DNA from: Haliotis asinina
Taxonomy: Eukaryota; Mollusca; Gastropoda; Lepetellida; Haliotidae
Assembly (NCBI RefSeq): GCF_037392515.1
Contig: NC_090287.1
Span: forward strand, 7,361,501-7,425,500
DNA: 64,000 nucleotides
Direction: 5' to 3'
Of the stretch, positions 1 to 12,576 are shown piece after piece. Both the position numbers and the translations under genes were made by a program. The notes under the pieces are model-generated. The model had not been told where the DNA came from and did not search any database. It saw only the letters and a list, made by a program, of their open reading frames with translations. Within the stretch, counting starts at the first letter, position 1. Every line of letters begins with the position of its first letter.

Positions 1-236
1 CTTATCTGTTGTAATATACAGTAGTCTAGATTCACTATATGCTAGCATTCTGAAGCATGTTGATCTTTCAGCAGGCCTTCTGAAGGAGGGTTAATCACAG
101 ACTAATGCTTTGTCTCTGAATACATATGATTTTGATAGTGACAAACAGAGCCATATAAATTGAAAGGAGCCCCAGGGAGACCAAAGATTCAGAAGCTGAG
201 GAAATCTAGACTTCCTTCATGTAAGGCTTCAGCACT

Positions 237-352
237 GCAGAGAGGGCTTGGCAGTAGGGGAGATAATGTGGTTTAGGGACTGTGAGACAGACTATATTGC
301 AGAGAGGGCTTGGCAGTAGGAGAGATAATGTGGTTTAGGGACTGTGAGACAG
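237..352. repeat. 62-bp direct duplication
   Basis: Two adjacent copies of a segment that starts GCAGAGAGGGCTTGGCAG and ends CTGTGAGACAG, offset by 62 bp and differing by about one base. A recent local duplication with no coding sense. Confidence 0.85.
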
Positions 353-468
353 GTTAGTCAGTTAATGAGTATATTTGTTGCATGATATGAAATACAAAGT
401 CTGATGCAAGTTTTGAGGATATTATGTAAGTTTTCCTCATCAGGTGATAGAATGGTAGTCAGTGTTCC

Positions 469-470
469 TT

Positions 471-537
<67 letters not shown>
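469..537. repeat. (TTTA)n microsatellite
   Basis: About 17 uninterrupted tetranucleotide units. Confidence 0.97.
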
Positions 538-538
<1 letters not shown>

Positions 539-2049
539 ATTTGTGATTAAATGGCAGTCAGATAAAAGGGGTTAGACAAAAGAGGCAATGACAAAGAAGG
601 ATAGGATGAATTAAGATGTACTTCAGTAAGGTGGAGTATGATCATGTGTGTCAGAAACTAGCTTAATTATTATCAATCATTTTCCTGTGCCTTCTTTTAG
701 TTGCACTGATCTCCAAATCAGTCCTATTTTTGTTTCAGGTAGGGTTGTATACAATCAGAAAGGTTTCGGTCTGCACTTAGTTTTGTACCTGGGTCTGAAG
801 TTAGGTACAGAAGTACATGCACCTTTCGCACATGCACAGTAGTTGGTGAACTAACACCCATATCCTCTATCTCTTCAGCAGCCCAGGTCCATTATACCCA
901 AGCTTCCAAGTCTGAGCATCGGTGGAACTTGATTGTAGCTGTGTACGACCACCACTGCCTGCCATCCCGCCCAACTGTACAAACGCCTGTCTGCCCGCCC
1001 GCCCGCCTGCCAAAACATGCACTTTTCTTCTATTTGCTTAAAAGCACTCCACATCTTACTACACTCACTCTTGGATATGATTGGTCCATATAGTTTCCTC
1101 TCTGCTTGACTGACCAGTCACCAGCCTCCTCACTGTTCTCTTCTCACATCAGCATTGCAAATGAATGGATGTTTCCAGTTGGTCCAGCTAACTTGGCCTA
1201 ACTATTTCATTGCCTGGATTCTGCTTTTGCTGTGACTAGCATGTGCACTGTTTGACACCAGTTGCTCGTAGCGCTTCTTAGTTCTCTCTCTGCGACTAAT
1301 ACTCCTTGCTTTTTTGCTGTTTTCAGAGCAAAAAACGGCTAGAAATAAGAAAGGTGTAAGACTGTATGGGGACTCCTAACACTGACGTATATGATGGCTT
1401 GTGTGGTGGAATTCATGGACCCATGCAGTATGTTTGAAGTACCTGTCTAATGTGCATGCTATTCGTCTGCTGCCAAGTCACCCTAAGTCTCGGCTGTGCC
1501 TGGTGGTGGTGGTGATGGTGATGTGTCCTCAGTCTGCTAATGTAGATGTCTTCAAGTGTACATGTCTTGTACTCAGACTCTGTGTTACGGTGAGGTCCTG
1601 TGCACAGAGGCACTGGAATGGTACTTTGAGATATTACCACTTGGTACCATTGGTAACAATTGGAAATGGTATCCCTCAAATTATGATGCAAATATTGAAG
1701 AATTAATTCTTTTGGAAGACTTCTTGGTTGAGTGTTAGAAAATTGGTTCAAATGCATTCCTGTGATGTCGTGACAGTACCAGAAAGAGGTGACAATGTAC
1801 CTTTCATGTTCTTAATGGATGTATCATTCAACAAAAATTAATTTAAAAAATGAACAATGGTATCCATCTGTATCAACTTCCGCTGCTACCTGGTGCCATG
1901 TTAGTCTTCAGAGACAGAGGCTAACATAACCATTGTATCCCCCGATGGTGTGAATAAAGTCATGGTGCCAAATAATCATTCTGCAGAGAAAATAGAATGC
2001 CTAAAATAGAAATCATAGTTATATTGCCTTGTAAAGTTTAAAAAGTTAT
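538..2049. other. No gene seen
   Basis: Mixed-composition DNA with short open frames only, none with a recognisable domain, paired splice sites or coding-like codon use. A run of GCCC units near 990-1010 is the only local oddity. Confidence 0.5.
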
Positions 2050-2410
2050 TGAACCAGGGCATGGTACATCGTGATACTCAAAGATAAAGTAGAAGAAGTG
2101 ATACTGTATTAGTATCAAGAGGCGACCATACAGAAATGGAACCAGGAACTGATTTGATAATGGTGCCAGAGGTGGTATGCTATTGATACCAAGAGGAGGT
2201 CATATGGTATTGGCACCAGGAGGATGTGATACAAAAGTGGCTCCAGAAGATGTGATACTGTAATGGTACCAGGTGTAGGTGATATAATAGTACCAGAATG
2301 AATTGATGTGATAGGATAATGGTATCAGAAGGAGGTGATACAAAAGTGTACCAGAGGTGATACTGTAATGTTACCTAGATATGGTAATGGTACCAGGAGG
2401 AGGTGATATG
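2050..2410. repeat. Degenerate minisatellite
   Basis: Loose repetition of GGTACCAGGAGGAGGTGATA-like blocks at irregular spacing of roughly 20-45 bp, heavily diverged. It looks like an old tandem array; short open frames on both strands here are by-products. Confidence 0.5.
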
Positions 2411-2714
2411 ATCTGTGATATGCAAGCAGGATTTGGCGAGTGCTTGAAACAGCTAGACAGTGTCCAGCTCCTTGAAGGAGGAGACATAGCAGCAAGTACT
2501 GTGATACGAACACAGATCATACTGTGGGCTCTGTGATGGCACAGTATTACATGATGGATCCTTGAAAAAGAAGAGGCAGCGTGGCATGAAGGAAGTGCTG
2601 TAGTGTGCTGTGCCACCAGACCCACAACAATATTCAATATGCATATGTGATGAAGTGTATCTGCACCTGTATTCTGAGATGGTCGTATGTAGACAGAAAA
2701 CAGCATTGCTCCAA

Positions 2715-2925
2715 CATTCTGTAAGTATGGCAACTGCATTATTGGAGCAGCAAGCAACTTTATGAAAATGCATCAACTGTATTACCGTGGCAGAGAGGAA
2801 GGAAGAACGTGTAGCTATGGCAACGTCATTATTTGGGCAGAAATCAGTGTTGTGTTACTATGGCAACCGCATCACAGGCACAGATGGGATGGAACATTGT
2901 GTAACTATGGCAACTGCGTTACTGG
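2715..2925. repeat. Diverged repeat with CTATGGCAAC cores
   Basis: Four blocks of the form GTGTAACTATGGCAACTGC-ATTACTGG at about 2718, 2810, 2853 and 2898, unevenly spaced. Each holds a GGCAAC half-site of the RFX X-box type. An open frame over 2762-3124 is probably incidental. Confidence 0.45.
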
Positions 2926-5235
2926 GGTATATGTGATAAATGACTTCCATGAGGAGCTGCCAGTTGTGTGTCAGTCCAACGACCCTGGTGGTGCTAGGAG
3001 GGCGATGTTGGTATTTAATCATGCATTGTTTGGAAATGAATCGGATGAAGATATTTTCCTGATCTCAAGACAAACATTTGACATGAAAATGTCACTATTT
3101 TTGTCTGTAACCAATAGCAACTAAATTATTCTCCCCATCACAGCTTGTGTTTGTGCAACAACAGCTGCTATCTCAGCATCATCTTCATCTGCTACATCAT
3201 CAGCTTCCCCCCGAGACTTGTACGTGATGGTTACTCAAGTGCCAAATATGGGTCCATTATTTCAAATTGTATGCCTCATCACAATCTTTTCAACAAGCCA
3301 CAAGTGTGGACTACCACACTGCAAGCTCTATTACTAATGTTTGGATTGTGTCACTATCATGTAACATAATGCATTTCCATTACGTATGAGGACTTGTTAC
3401 GTTGGTAAATAAGGAGGCTCACATAACATTATATAAAAACCAGCTCTTTCATGTCTGCAGGTGCTTGTTCTAATCTCTGATGGTCAAAGATAGCAAATGT
3501 CACCATGTACAGTGACAGTGGCAAACGGTATTTTGACCTATCATTAGGTCAAATAGTCATGGTCAAGGTAAAGCAAAGAGTACTCAATATGTGACCATAT
3601 TCTTAGAGAGGTGAAGGACATTATGGCAAAAACAGACAATTATGTCCGCAGTATTTATCGTAAGGAACTTAGAACTTTAATATGTCAGGTATTTACCTGC
3701 AACAAAATCAACATTTTATTTCATTTTGTCAAGTCTGTTGTGACTACAGTACTATATATGACCATGACCATGTCTGTGTAAATGTCCATCTCTCTGCCAC
3801 CATTGCCATAAACCATCTATGACCTTGTAACCTTGACCTGACCTGTATGCATGATGAGACAACCCAAGGTCATGGTCATTGCAAGATTATGTAAATATGT
3901 AATGTCAAGACATACAACAGTTGTAGTATATCTTGCTTATGAAACCTTGCAATCTGCAGGGCCAGTTGAAATACTGCATATAGCTGAGAATGAGAATCCA
4001 TGATGTGTGCATGATCCATAACTCATTGACATATGTATTAAATTATTCCACTTGTATTATATTTTGAAGTTTTAGTATCCATTGACATAGGTCATCAATA
4101 TAATGATGCAGAGATTTGAGATGAGCAAATTAAATCAGTACTTCTCTCCATCATTTAGACTTGCCATAAGCTGTCATCAAATAAAGTTGTTTTGTTTCAT
4201 AATTTGCTTTGTTTCAAATATTTATTATTTTGCAAAATTGCACTAAAGAAGATGGTATACGCTTCATGCATATTTTACAGTATTTTTTTTATGTCCAGTG
4301 ACCAAAGTGTATTCATTTGTCAGATCATTTCAGTGTGGAATTCCAAACATGGCAGTGTGTCCAAAATCATCAACTATTTTCTTTATCTACAGGAATACAT
4401 ATCACATGGAACAATTTATCAAGTTTGAACATTTATTTTTATGAAAATGTCTCCATGAACCAACTATATACAAGGCTTCACCCTCTTGTTTAGTGTGTCT
4501 ACAAAGTATTCATGTATTTAAGCATTCATTATTTTGTTGAATATTAGAAAGAAGTTATATTGTCCTCATAAGATGACGGTAATGAAAGGCTCAACTCACT
4601 GGTTCTGGCACTGGCAAATGGCACCTACCATTACTGGGATCATATCCACATTTTACCTGGCCTCAATACCTCTTCAACTCAAAATAAGTTTAGATGCTAG
4701 TCACTTCTGAAATCAGTCACTGAAGTGTCTCTGATGGCCCCACGAGAGATTCAATACATTATTATATGCGACAATAAATTTATCTAAAAGTCACATCAGG
4801 ACAAGATGAATTTCTTTTCTGCTTTTGCGGATGAACTGACCTTTTGAAAAAGTGGAAAAAAAACTTTGGGTTAATTGTTTGATCTAAAGATCTTTTTGTG
4901 TATATCTTTCTTCAATTATTATTTTAAGAGATTTTTTTATAACATTCTGCACCAATACATTTTATTTCACATGTTCGATAATGTTGTTTTATGATATGGT
5001 GCAGCCCTGAAATGAGGCTTGTTAAAGAGGAATATAAAGAGACATATATATGAGAATTTGTGTAAAAATATTTTGTATCATAGTTGTTATGTCAGATATA
5101 TGTTTCAAGCCTAAGAAACACACTGCAAGCTATGTGTCCACCATGCTGAACCAAGGGTATTTCACATTGCTGATCAATGTCATTCAAATAGCAGCATAGA
5201 TTTCATCTTTTATCATATTTTTTTCATTCTCTACT
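2926..5235. other. No gene seen
   Basis: AT-rich sequence without a recognisable exon, RNA or mobile element. It could be intron or long 3' untranslated sequence of a gene beyond the left edge, but nothing in the sequence decides this. Confidence 0.45.
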
Positions 5236-5249
5236 GTAACCATGGCAAC
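5236..5249. promoter_or_regulatory. Perfect RFX X-box motif
   Basis: GTAACCATGGCAAC is a full match to the X-box consensus GTNRCC-N(0-3)-RGYAAC bound by RFX factors. No gene start is recognisable nearby, so function is unproven. Confidence 0.3.
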
Positions 5250-5439
5250 AGAACCAATAATAGAATGACCATAATTTGATGACAGCCTCCATGTTGGATG
5301 AAGCAGCATGATTAGTTGTTAGATATTGGGGATGATACATGAACAACCTCCTTGAAATCTTGACATGTTTCTTCTGCTCTAGTGAATGTCTTACACACAC
5401 TTGGGGTTGTGGACATCCATTAGGCTGAACGTTCATACA

Positions 5440-6060
5440 TGACACTCATTGTAGTGGACACTGGTTATTGTGGACATCCAGTAGACTGAATGTTCATAAA
5501 AGACACTCACTGTACTGGACACTGGTTATTGTGGAGATCCAGTAGACTGAATGTTCATAAAAGACACTCACTGTACTGGACACTGGTTATTGTGGAGATC
5601 CAGTATAAAGAAGTTTCATACAAAACAGTCATTATTCTGGACACTGGTTACTGTGGACATCTAGTAGACTGAACGTTCATATAAGTCGCTCACTGTACTG
5701 GACACAGGTTATTGTGGACATCCAGTAGTCTGTTAATAGAAGACACTCACTGTACTGGACAAAATGGTTATTGTGGACATCCAGTAAACTGAACCTTCAT
5801 ATAAGACGCTCACTGAACTGGACACTGGTTACTGTGGACATCCAGTAGACTGAATGTTCATAGAAGACACTCACTGTACTGGACACTGGTTACTGTGGAC
5901 ATCCAGTAGACTGAATGTTCATAGAAGACACTCACTGTACTGGACACTGGTTACTGTGGACATCCAGTAGACTGTTCATAGAAGACACTCACTGTACTGG
6001 ACACTGGTTACTGTGGACATCCAGTAGACTGTTCATAGAAGACACTGTACTGGACACAGG
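5440..6060. repeat. 61-bp minisatellite
   Basis: About ten head-to-tail copies with the core CTGGACACTGGTTATTGTGG then ACATCCAGTAGACTG and AAGACACTCACTGTA. The spacing between CTGGTTATTG blocks is 61 bp; units at the right end are shortened. There are no unique spacers, so it is not CRISPR-like. Confidence 0.9.
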
Positions 6061-9000
6061 TTATATTGGACAGAGTTAGTACTGAAAGGCAATATACTCA
6101 ATACCTGGTGTTTTAAGACTGACATATATCTTCACATTGTGTGTACAGGCCACTCTTCATACTGGAAACTAGGTATTCTGGACATGGGTTGGCTTTTCAA
6201 AAGAGTACTGGTGACCTATTCCATCACAGCAGCGTCCAGTCCAATAGGAGAATATGTAGTCTCTGTTATCCATCAAAACACTCAACTGGGGAAAAAAGCC
6301 AAAATAACTGAGAACTATTTCTAAACGGATCACTAAAAATCTGTGACACCAGGTGTTCAAGAAAAGATTCAGCATGTGGTGTCCAACCAGTATCTGTCAA
6401 CAATGGTGTGTTGGATGTTTTACATTTAACTAGGGTGTCGACATCACAGAGGTCAGAAGGAAACATGAATTTAATTCAGTGAGGTATATGTGGTATCCCT
6501 AATTGGTCATGTAGATTGGGATACCATCCCAATTCCATTTACACAAGGCGTGAGAAAACACCCTATTGTTATTTCTATATATATTTCATCATTACTCTCG
6601 TCTTTTTCTCATGATACAGATATACGTATTGGAAAATGTTACCATTGACAAGTGCCATATTAGCATGTATAACTCTGCTTTCTAATGGCATTTTAGCACC
6701 TATTCTCTACTCCTGTTTCCCTTAATGATGCTGTTTTGGAATTTGATTCTATGATAAGCGATATAGCTGTTAGAACAAATTAGTTCATTACAAAAAAAAT
6801 CCCTAGTATATCTCTTTGTGATTTTTTTTGTTATTAACAAGTATAATAGTTGTTTAAGCTACGTGTTCTTGAAAAAATTGCTCGTCATGATTCATGAATC
6901 ATTAAAACTGCATCATGGGAAGGGATTAACACACCACCACTACCTTGCTTCCGTTAATGCTTTCGGAAAGTTCAACATTGTATATTTTGCAATCCATCAT
7001 AGTCTTGTCAGCGCTATCTTCAGCTTAGCATTGCGCTCTCAATGACAAATCCAATTTTCCATATTTTGAAATATGTATCCTGTCTTGTATGTAATTTTCT
7101 ATTGTAGACAGACTGCACTCATGAAGGGTCTGAATGCATGCATAGCTGACATATCATGCACTTTGTTTCATGATACCATGTTTCCTCTATTAAGTGACGG
7201 GATAAGCAGCAGTTTAAGAAATAAGCACTGGGTCTCTAATAAGAGGTGATCATGTGTTTTGTATTCATAAATGTATTCTCCAATGATCTTAAAAATTTGT
7301 GTATTAAAGAATGGGCCCTTTAGTCATAACTCCCTGTCTCCACATAGCACAGGTTTATGGATGTTGTATAATTATCATGCTGCAATGAGGAGGTTTCATA
7401 TGAATGGGAGTTAATGCTGGATGAACAGGCCCTGGGTCTCTAATAAGCAAGGGTCTGGAAGTCCATTAAAGAAAATGAGCACCCAGGCACTTACTAGAGG
7501 CAATACGGTATATAAATTAACGATATGCAGAAATAGCACAGAATAGCAGGAAGATTGTTATGGAGTCCCAGTTCAAGGTTGGTTGGTTGGTTAACATCCT
7601 CTGCTGATAGAGTTAGTGTGATTTCCTCTGTAGAAGGAAATATTACATCAGAACAGTAGCATTTGAAATATTTTCAGATTAACAATTGAATGTTATATTT
7701 TCATGTATGAATAGCAGGAACATGGGTTTGGAACACTCAAGGATGTCATCAGAATTGTGTCCAGACATGTGCACCCTTCATTCCCAATGTGTTTGGATTT
7801 CTGTCATTCTGAAATACTGGAAATCCACTGAATCCTGTTCAATGGTGAAATTATGCAGTCAGTTTGGAGCAGATAAGTTCAAATGACCAATCAAAACGAA
7901 GCAGTGAAGCTTCATTACCCAGTCAAATTGCAGCAGAGGTGTTATGTTGCTGAATCAGCATTGTCTAATGGACAGTATGATTGATTGTATATTATGGGCA
8001 TTTATTATTGCATGACACCACAATAATGTGCTAGTACCTGGATCATCAGTGGATTTGGGGTATTGGTTGGATTGTGGAAATACCAGCCCCTTGGGAATTA
8101 GGGATGTCGTTAATGTACTTCCATCAAAGGTGCCTATACTCAAGCAGTCTCTCAAAGGATAAAACTATATGTTTTAACTTTAAAGATACAAGCAAGACGT
8201 GATACTGGAGACATGGCTTGATTTATGGGTAAACACAGAATCACAGTCATTAAAGCAAATGTCTTGATACACTGGATTGCTAACATCCACTATCTATACA
8301 ATACCACAATTTGTGTTTCTTTCATAAGCGTCATGTAGTTTGTTGGGCAGTCATTACACTGTACAAACAGACCTAAACATCAGAATTGGGTCGCATTGGG
8401 GTTGTAGTAGCATACAAAAATGGGTCTCCTAAAAAATGGCACCCAATGTAGTTTTGTTCCACGGTAGCAAGTTTGTAGACTCTGAATCAACATTAAATAT
8501 GTCACTGCTAGAACATAGAAATATTTGATGACATTTGGTCCTGGTGTTATCCTCCAATATTGACCAAGAGAAGTATTGTTATGACACACCTGTTCAACTG
8601 TATTTACCAAGGGGAAAGTGCCACTTGTTATTTCACTCCCCTTGAGCTCGAGCTGCAAAACAAGGGAGAGAACCCGTGCCAAATAAATAACCCAGTCTCG
8701 GATCGGAGACGAACCAGAGTGCTACCCGGCTGTGTGTGGCAACATACCATGTGTGTATATTACATAACATCATTGTCTATTTATCCTATATTTTAGCCGA
8801 ATGCTTGTGCTGCCAGTATGTTTTGGATCTATGTCAATCTGCAGCTGTGTGTATACTGTAGGATTTACAGGAAAACCAGCATCTGTTGGAACTTGTACAG
8901 ATACGATGGGCAAAACCCACAACATTCGCTGATGTTAGCTGTTCAGGGGTTAACTTCTTTTGACATTTGCTGATGTTGACTTTGCAGCGGTTCAAGCCCT

Positions 9001-9250
9001 GTTGGCATTTGCTGATGTTGGTTCCTGTTTATGAAGCACCATTCTCTGGGAGACATCATGTATTTGGTCTCTACAAGTGATCAGCTCTAAACTGACACTT
9101 GCAGAAATGTAGAAATAAAGTTATTAAAGTTACACTGGATTTTGTTGTCTGTCAACTGAATAAACCGAAAAAACATATGGGGGGAAGAAATGAAAGGCTT
9201 TCTAATGACGATCAGTTGGTCTTCTACCAATGTTGGCATAACCTGCAACA
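6061..9250. other. No gene seen
   Basis: No protein domain, RNA gene or mobile-element signature recognised on either strand; only short open frames of no likeness to known families. Confidence 0.45.
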
Positions 9251-9253
9251 TCA

Positions 9254-9435
9254 TGCTAAGACTTGGACTAGACAATACATCATACTAATGTTGACAACTT
9301 TCGTGACATCATGCTAAGATAAGGACTGAACAATACATCATACCCATGTTGACAATTTTAGTGACACCATGCTAAGACAAGGATTGTCCAATACATCATA
9401 CCCATGTTGACAATTTTAGTGACATCATGCTGAAG
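9254..9435. repeat. About 60-bp tandem repeat, three copies
   Basis: Three head-to-tail copies with the core CAATACATCATACCCATGTT and GACATCATGCTAAGA, at about 9272, 9330 and 9389. Copies 2 and 3 are closest to each other. Confidence 0.8.
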
Positions 9436-10054
9436 ACACATGTATTGACCAACATATACCTACAAGTGTCGAAGCAAGATTTTTAGCACACTTACAAGGT
9501 CTCTGAAATGGCATTTGCTGATCCCACAAGTACAATTTATTAATGTCTTGGCAAGACAGGGTTGAAGATTCAAGCTACCAATACCAATGTCCAGAGACAC
9601 CCCCAATACACTGGCCTCTGAAGGTAGTTCCGGTGAATTATCCTGCTTCCATCAGCTGATCTTGATCTTCAAGATCATCCTAACAAAATTCGACTAGAGT
9701 AGAGTTATCTTAGATCTGTGATTAGTCTGGAATTGAGTTCCATGAAACTGCATCAATGCTGGTCAGATGTCTGGACCATTAACCTGACCCTTATACATAA
9801 TACCAGAAATAATAATTACATTGACATATTAATTCATCAACATTTATCAATAGCATTCCTGGCAGGATAAAGCCAACAAATATTTTTGGTATCTGTTGGG
9901 GTCATAAACAGATATTGATGCAAATTAGAGAGGTCATATGCAAATATCAGGAACTACTTTCAGTGTAAACAAACATGGCATCAAGGGTCATGTCTGGATT
10001 CACGGCTGTGGCTATGGTACCATCAGTGCTCTGATCACAGTAAAGTCCTGCCAG
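9436..10054. other. No gene seen
   Basis: Unremarkable sequence between a tandem repeat and a SINE. Confidence 0.4.
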
Positions 10055-10290
10055 GTGAGTTTAGTTATACGCCGCACTCCAGCTATATTCCAGCTATATG
10101 GCAGCAGTCTGTAAATAATTGAGTCTGGACCAGATAATCCAGGGATCAAAAGCAGGAGCATCTATCTGCGCAAATGGGAACTAATGATGTGTCAACCAAG
10201 TCAGCAAGTCTGACCACCTGATCCCGTTAGTTGCCTCATATGACCAGCACGAGTTGCTGAAAACTTATTCTACCCCAGACCCTCACTGCC
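10055..10290 (-). mobile_element. Diverged abalone-type SINE (family B)
   Basis: Matches the 267-bp SINE seen whole at 18783-19048 from the GCGGCGTA tail to the ACCC head, with many substitutions and no clear target duplication. Strand is given in RNA sense, with the GTAAAACTAAACTCACTCAC tail taken as the 3' end. Confidence 0.8.
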
Positions 10291-12576
10291 AGCTTTAGTA
10301 TTAAAATATGTTAATTAGAACAAAAGCAACTAGCACTCACAACACAATGAAGGAAAGATTAAATGTTTTATTGCATATTCAATGTATGGTACATATGTGA
10401 CAGAATACTACATATTGGCATGTAGTACAAAGTATATAAAATTGATCCCTGAATCAAGTACAGGATCAGTTCTATGTACAATCTGATGGAATCGTCAAGG
10501 AAACATGTGAACACATTCACGACCAGTTTCCTTGTGTAGTTCTTTCATCAATATCAGGGTAAACTGCTTCTAAATTTGTGAATACTGGAGTGAAGCATAA
10601 TTGAGACTTTCTGCATAGCAATTCCCTCATGTTGGATGAGCGAGAGTAGGTTAAGCCTCAGCTGGATGAAGAGTCTGTATCCATCATTAACCAGTATAAC
10701 ATACCTCCATTCCATTCTTATAAATAAAAGAGTCCCTTCGCCATCACAGCTACAGTTTGAATACGGCTCAAAAGACAACTAGCCAAATTAACAAATTTTC
10801 TTTTGTTAGGTGAAAATGGCAGTGCCAGTGTGTCCTCATACTCATCCGAGACAAAACAGTACTTTCCAACAGAATGGAGATATGAGACACTGGATGTGCT
10901 CAGTACTGCAAGGATAACACTCTGTTGCACTGTGATCTCAAATCTTGGTGCTAAGTTCACAAGATGACATATTTTGATCTTACATTCACAATGTGACATC
11001 TTTTCAAAACTAAACGTTAGGAATAAGTGAGGACCCAACCTTAATGTAACCTTTCAAAATGAGCAAATACTGATGGCTTGAGACCTTTGTGTTTTACTTC
11101 AATAATGAGTTTTCTAACATATCTTCATTACAAAACTGCTATGGCCTGAGACACTGCGGAATTTACTTGGTCAATTGTGAAGCTTCCTCGATATGATGCA
11201 CATGATACAACACTACATCAAAAGTCATGTTGTGATACAATCAGCGTATCTTTGACAGAAAGTTCTTTCCATCTGTATCAACATGGTTATCTGAAACCCC
11301 ATTTTTCTGTAAACAAAGCAAACACGTGGACCATAGATCTCTCCCTACTGGCAATGTACGGAATGAATGAGTGATCTTATTCAATGACATTCAGAAAATC
11401 AAGACATATCAGTTTCATGTAGAAGGAAAGTGGGACGTGACTCCTGTCATAAATGTTTACCTCTTGAAGAAACCCACATGTATGGTGCTGACAAACCATG
11501 AAACAATCACTCAATCTGGGATTCACACCCAGAACATAGGATTCTGATAAACATAAAAGACGCAACTCAACACACAAATGGTTCCACTCATACCAGGTCA
11601 ATCCAGTAGTATCTTGAATCACATAATTCCTGGATTTTTTTCTTCATCAAAACAGAAAAGTACATATTGGCTAAGAGCGTTGTCTTTTTCACACCACTTC
11701 AAGAATTATTAAAATTTAAATATTTTAGATATTTAAATACTTACCTTACCATAGGTCTTATGCTCAATCTTAATTCAATTATGGCAGTGAATCCCATAAA
11801 CACTAAAGCAGTGTCTCCGTAATGTTCATCAGTACCATGATTAAGGACACAATAAGGAAATGTTCGAAAGTCCCAATTCATAGGCCAAAGAAGTCGATAA
11901 TTTGAGTCACTTTTGACTTTGCGCCTGCGCAGCACAATCATTTATTTCAGGCGAAAAAGAACAGGATTGCAGTCTGAAGAACTTCCATAACAAAATAACA
12001 GACCTCATGCATACTGTACAGACAAAATACATTCAACATTAACTAAATGATAAATGAAGTCTATACACTTTAGGTAATAAAAATATATTCTTATGGACAA
12101 ACACACACAGCACTTTTGTATTGATTATACAAAACTTGTTAGTTTTTGCACCAAGCAACTGAATCATATAGATCACTTAAGCAGAGAATTATAGCATATA
12201 AATCATGGCAAATCCCAGTTTTAGACACCATTGATATCACTAGCCTTTGTCCATTGGTGTCCAATTCATCCAAACCTCATTGATACATTATAGGATTGTT
12301 CATTAAGCTGTCAAAACAAGAAACTGACACTAATTAAAATAATCAACATGCTGCATGAAAAAGCTGATAGCTTCAATAGCAAATGGGACTGGATTTTTTT
12401 TCTTCAATTTAAGTTGTGTTTCCTTACTTCAGTTAGAATACAACGCCCAAACCTAATGGAAAATGCAGTTAAAACGATTGACATGAGACCATAATCAATG
12501 TACACTGAAGTGTCTCAAGGTTGACAGTTGAGAAAAATACAAGTTGGTCTACTGTTAGTGATGTGGTCAAAGGGAG
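10291..12576 (-). other. Probable ACTR2 3' untranslated region
   Basis: Sequence downstream of the ACTR2 stop on its strand. A canonical AATAAA lies on the minus strand at 10367-10372, next to a SINE. No other gene is recognisable between, so a 3' UTR of about 2.2 kb is plausible; earlier poly(A) sites are possible and transcript data would decide. Confidence 0.4.

Noticed and set aside
2762-3124. 120-codon protein with repeated CYGN-type words
   Set aside because: Follows a diverged DNA repeat; no family likeness and no upstream promoter or splice context.
5440-6060. CRISPR-like array
   Set aside because: Units follow head to tail with no unique spacers, in animal DNA; it is a minisatellite. 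The same holds for 40370-41830 and 62830-64000.
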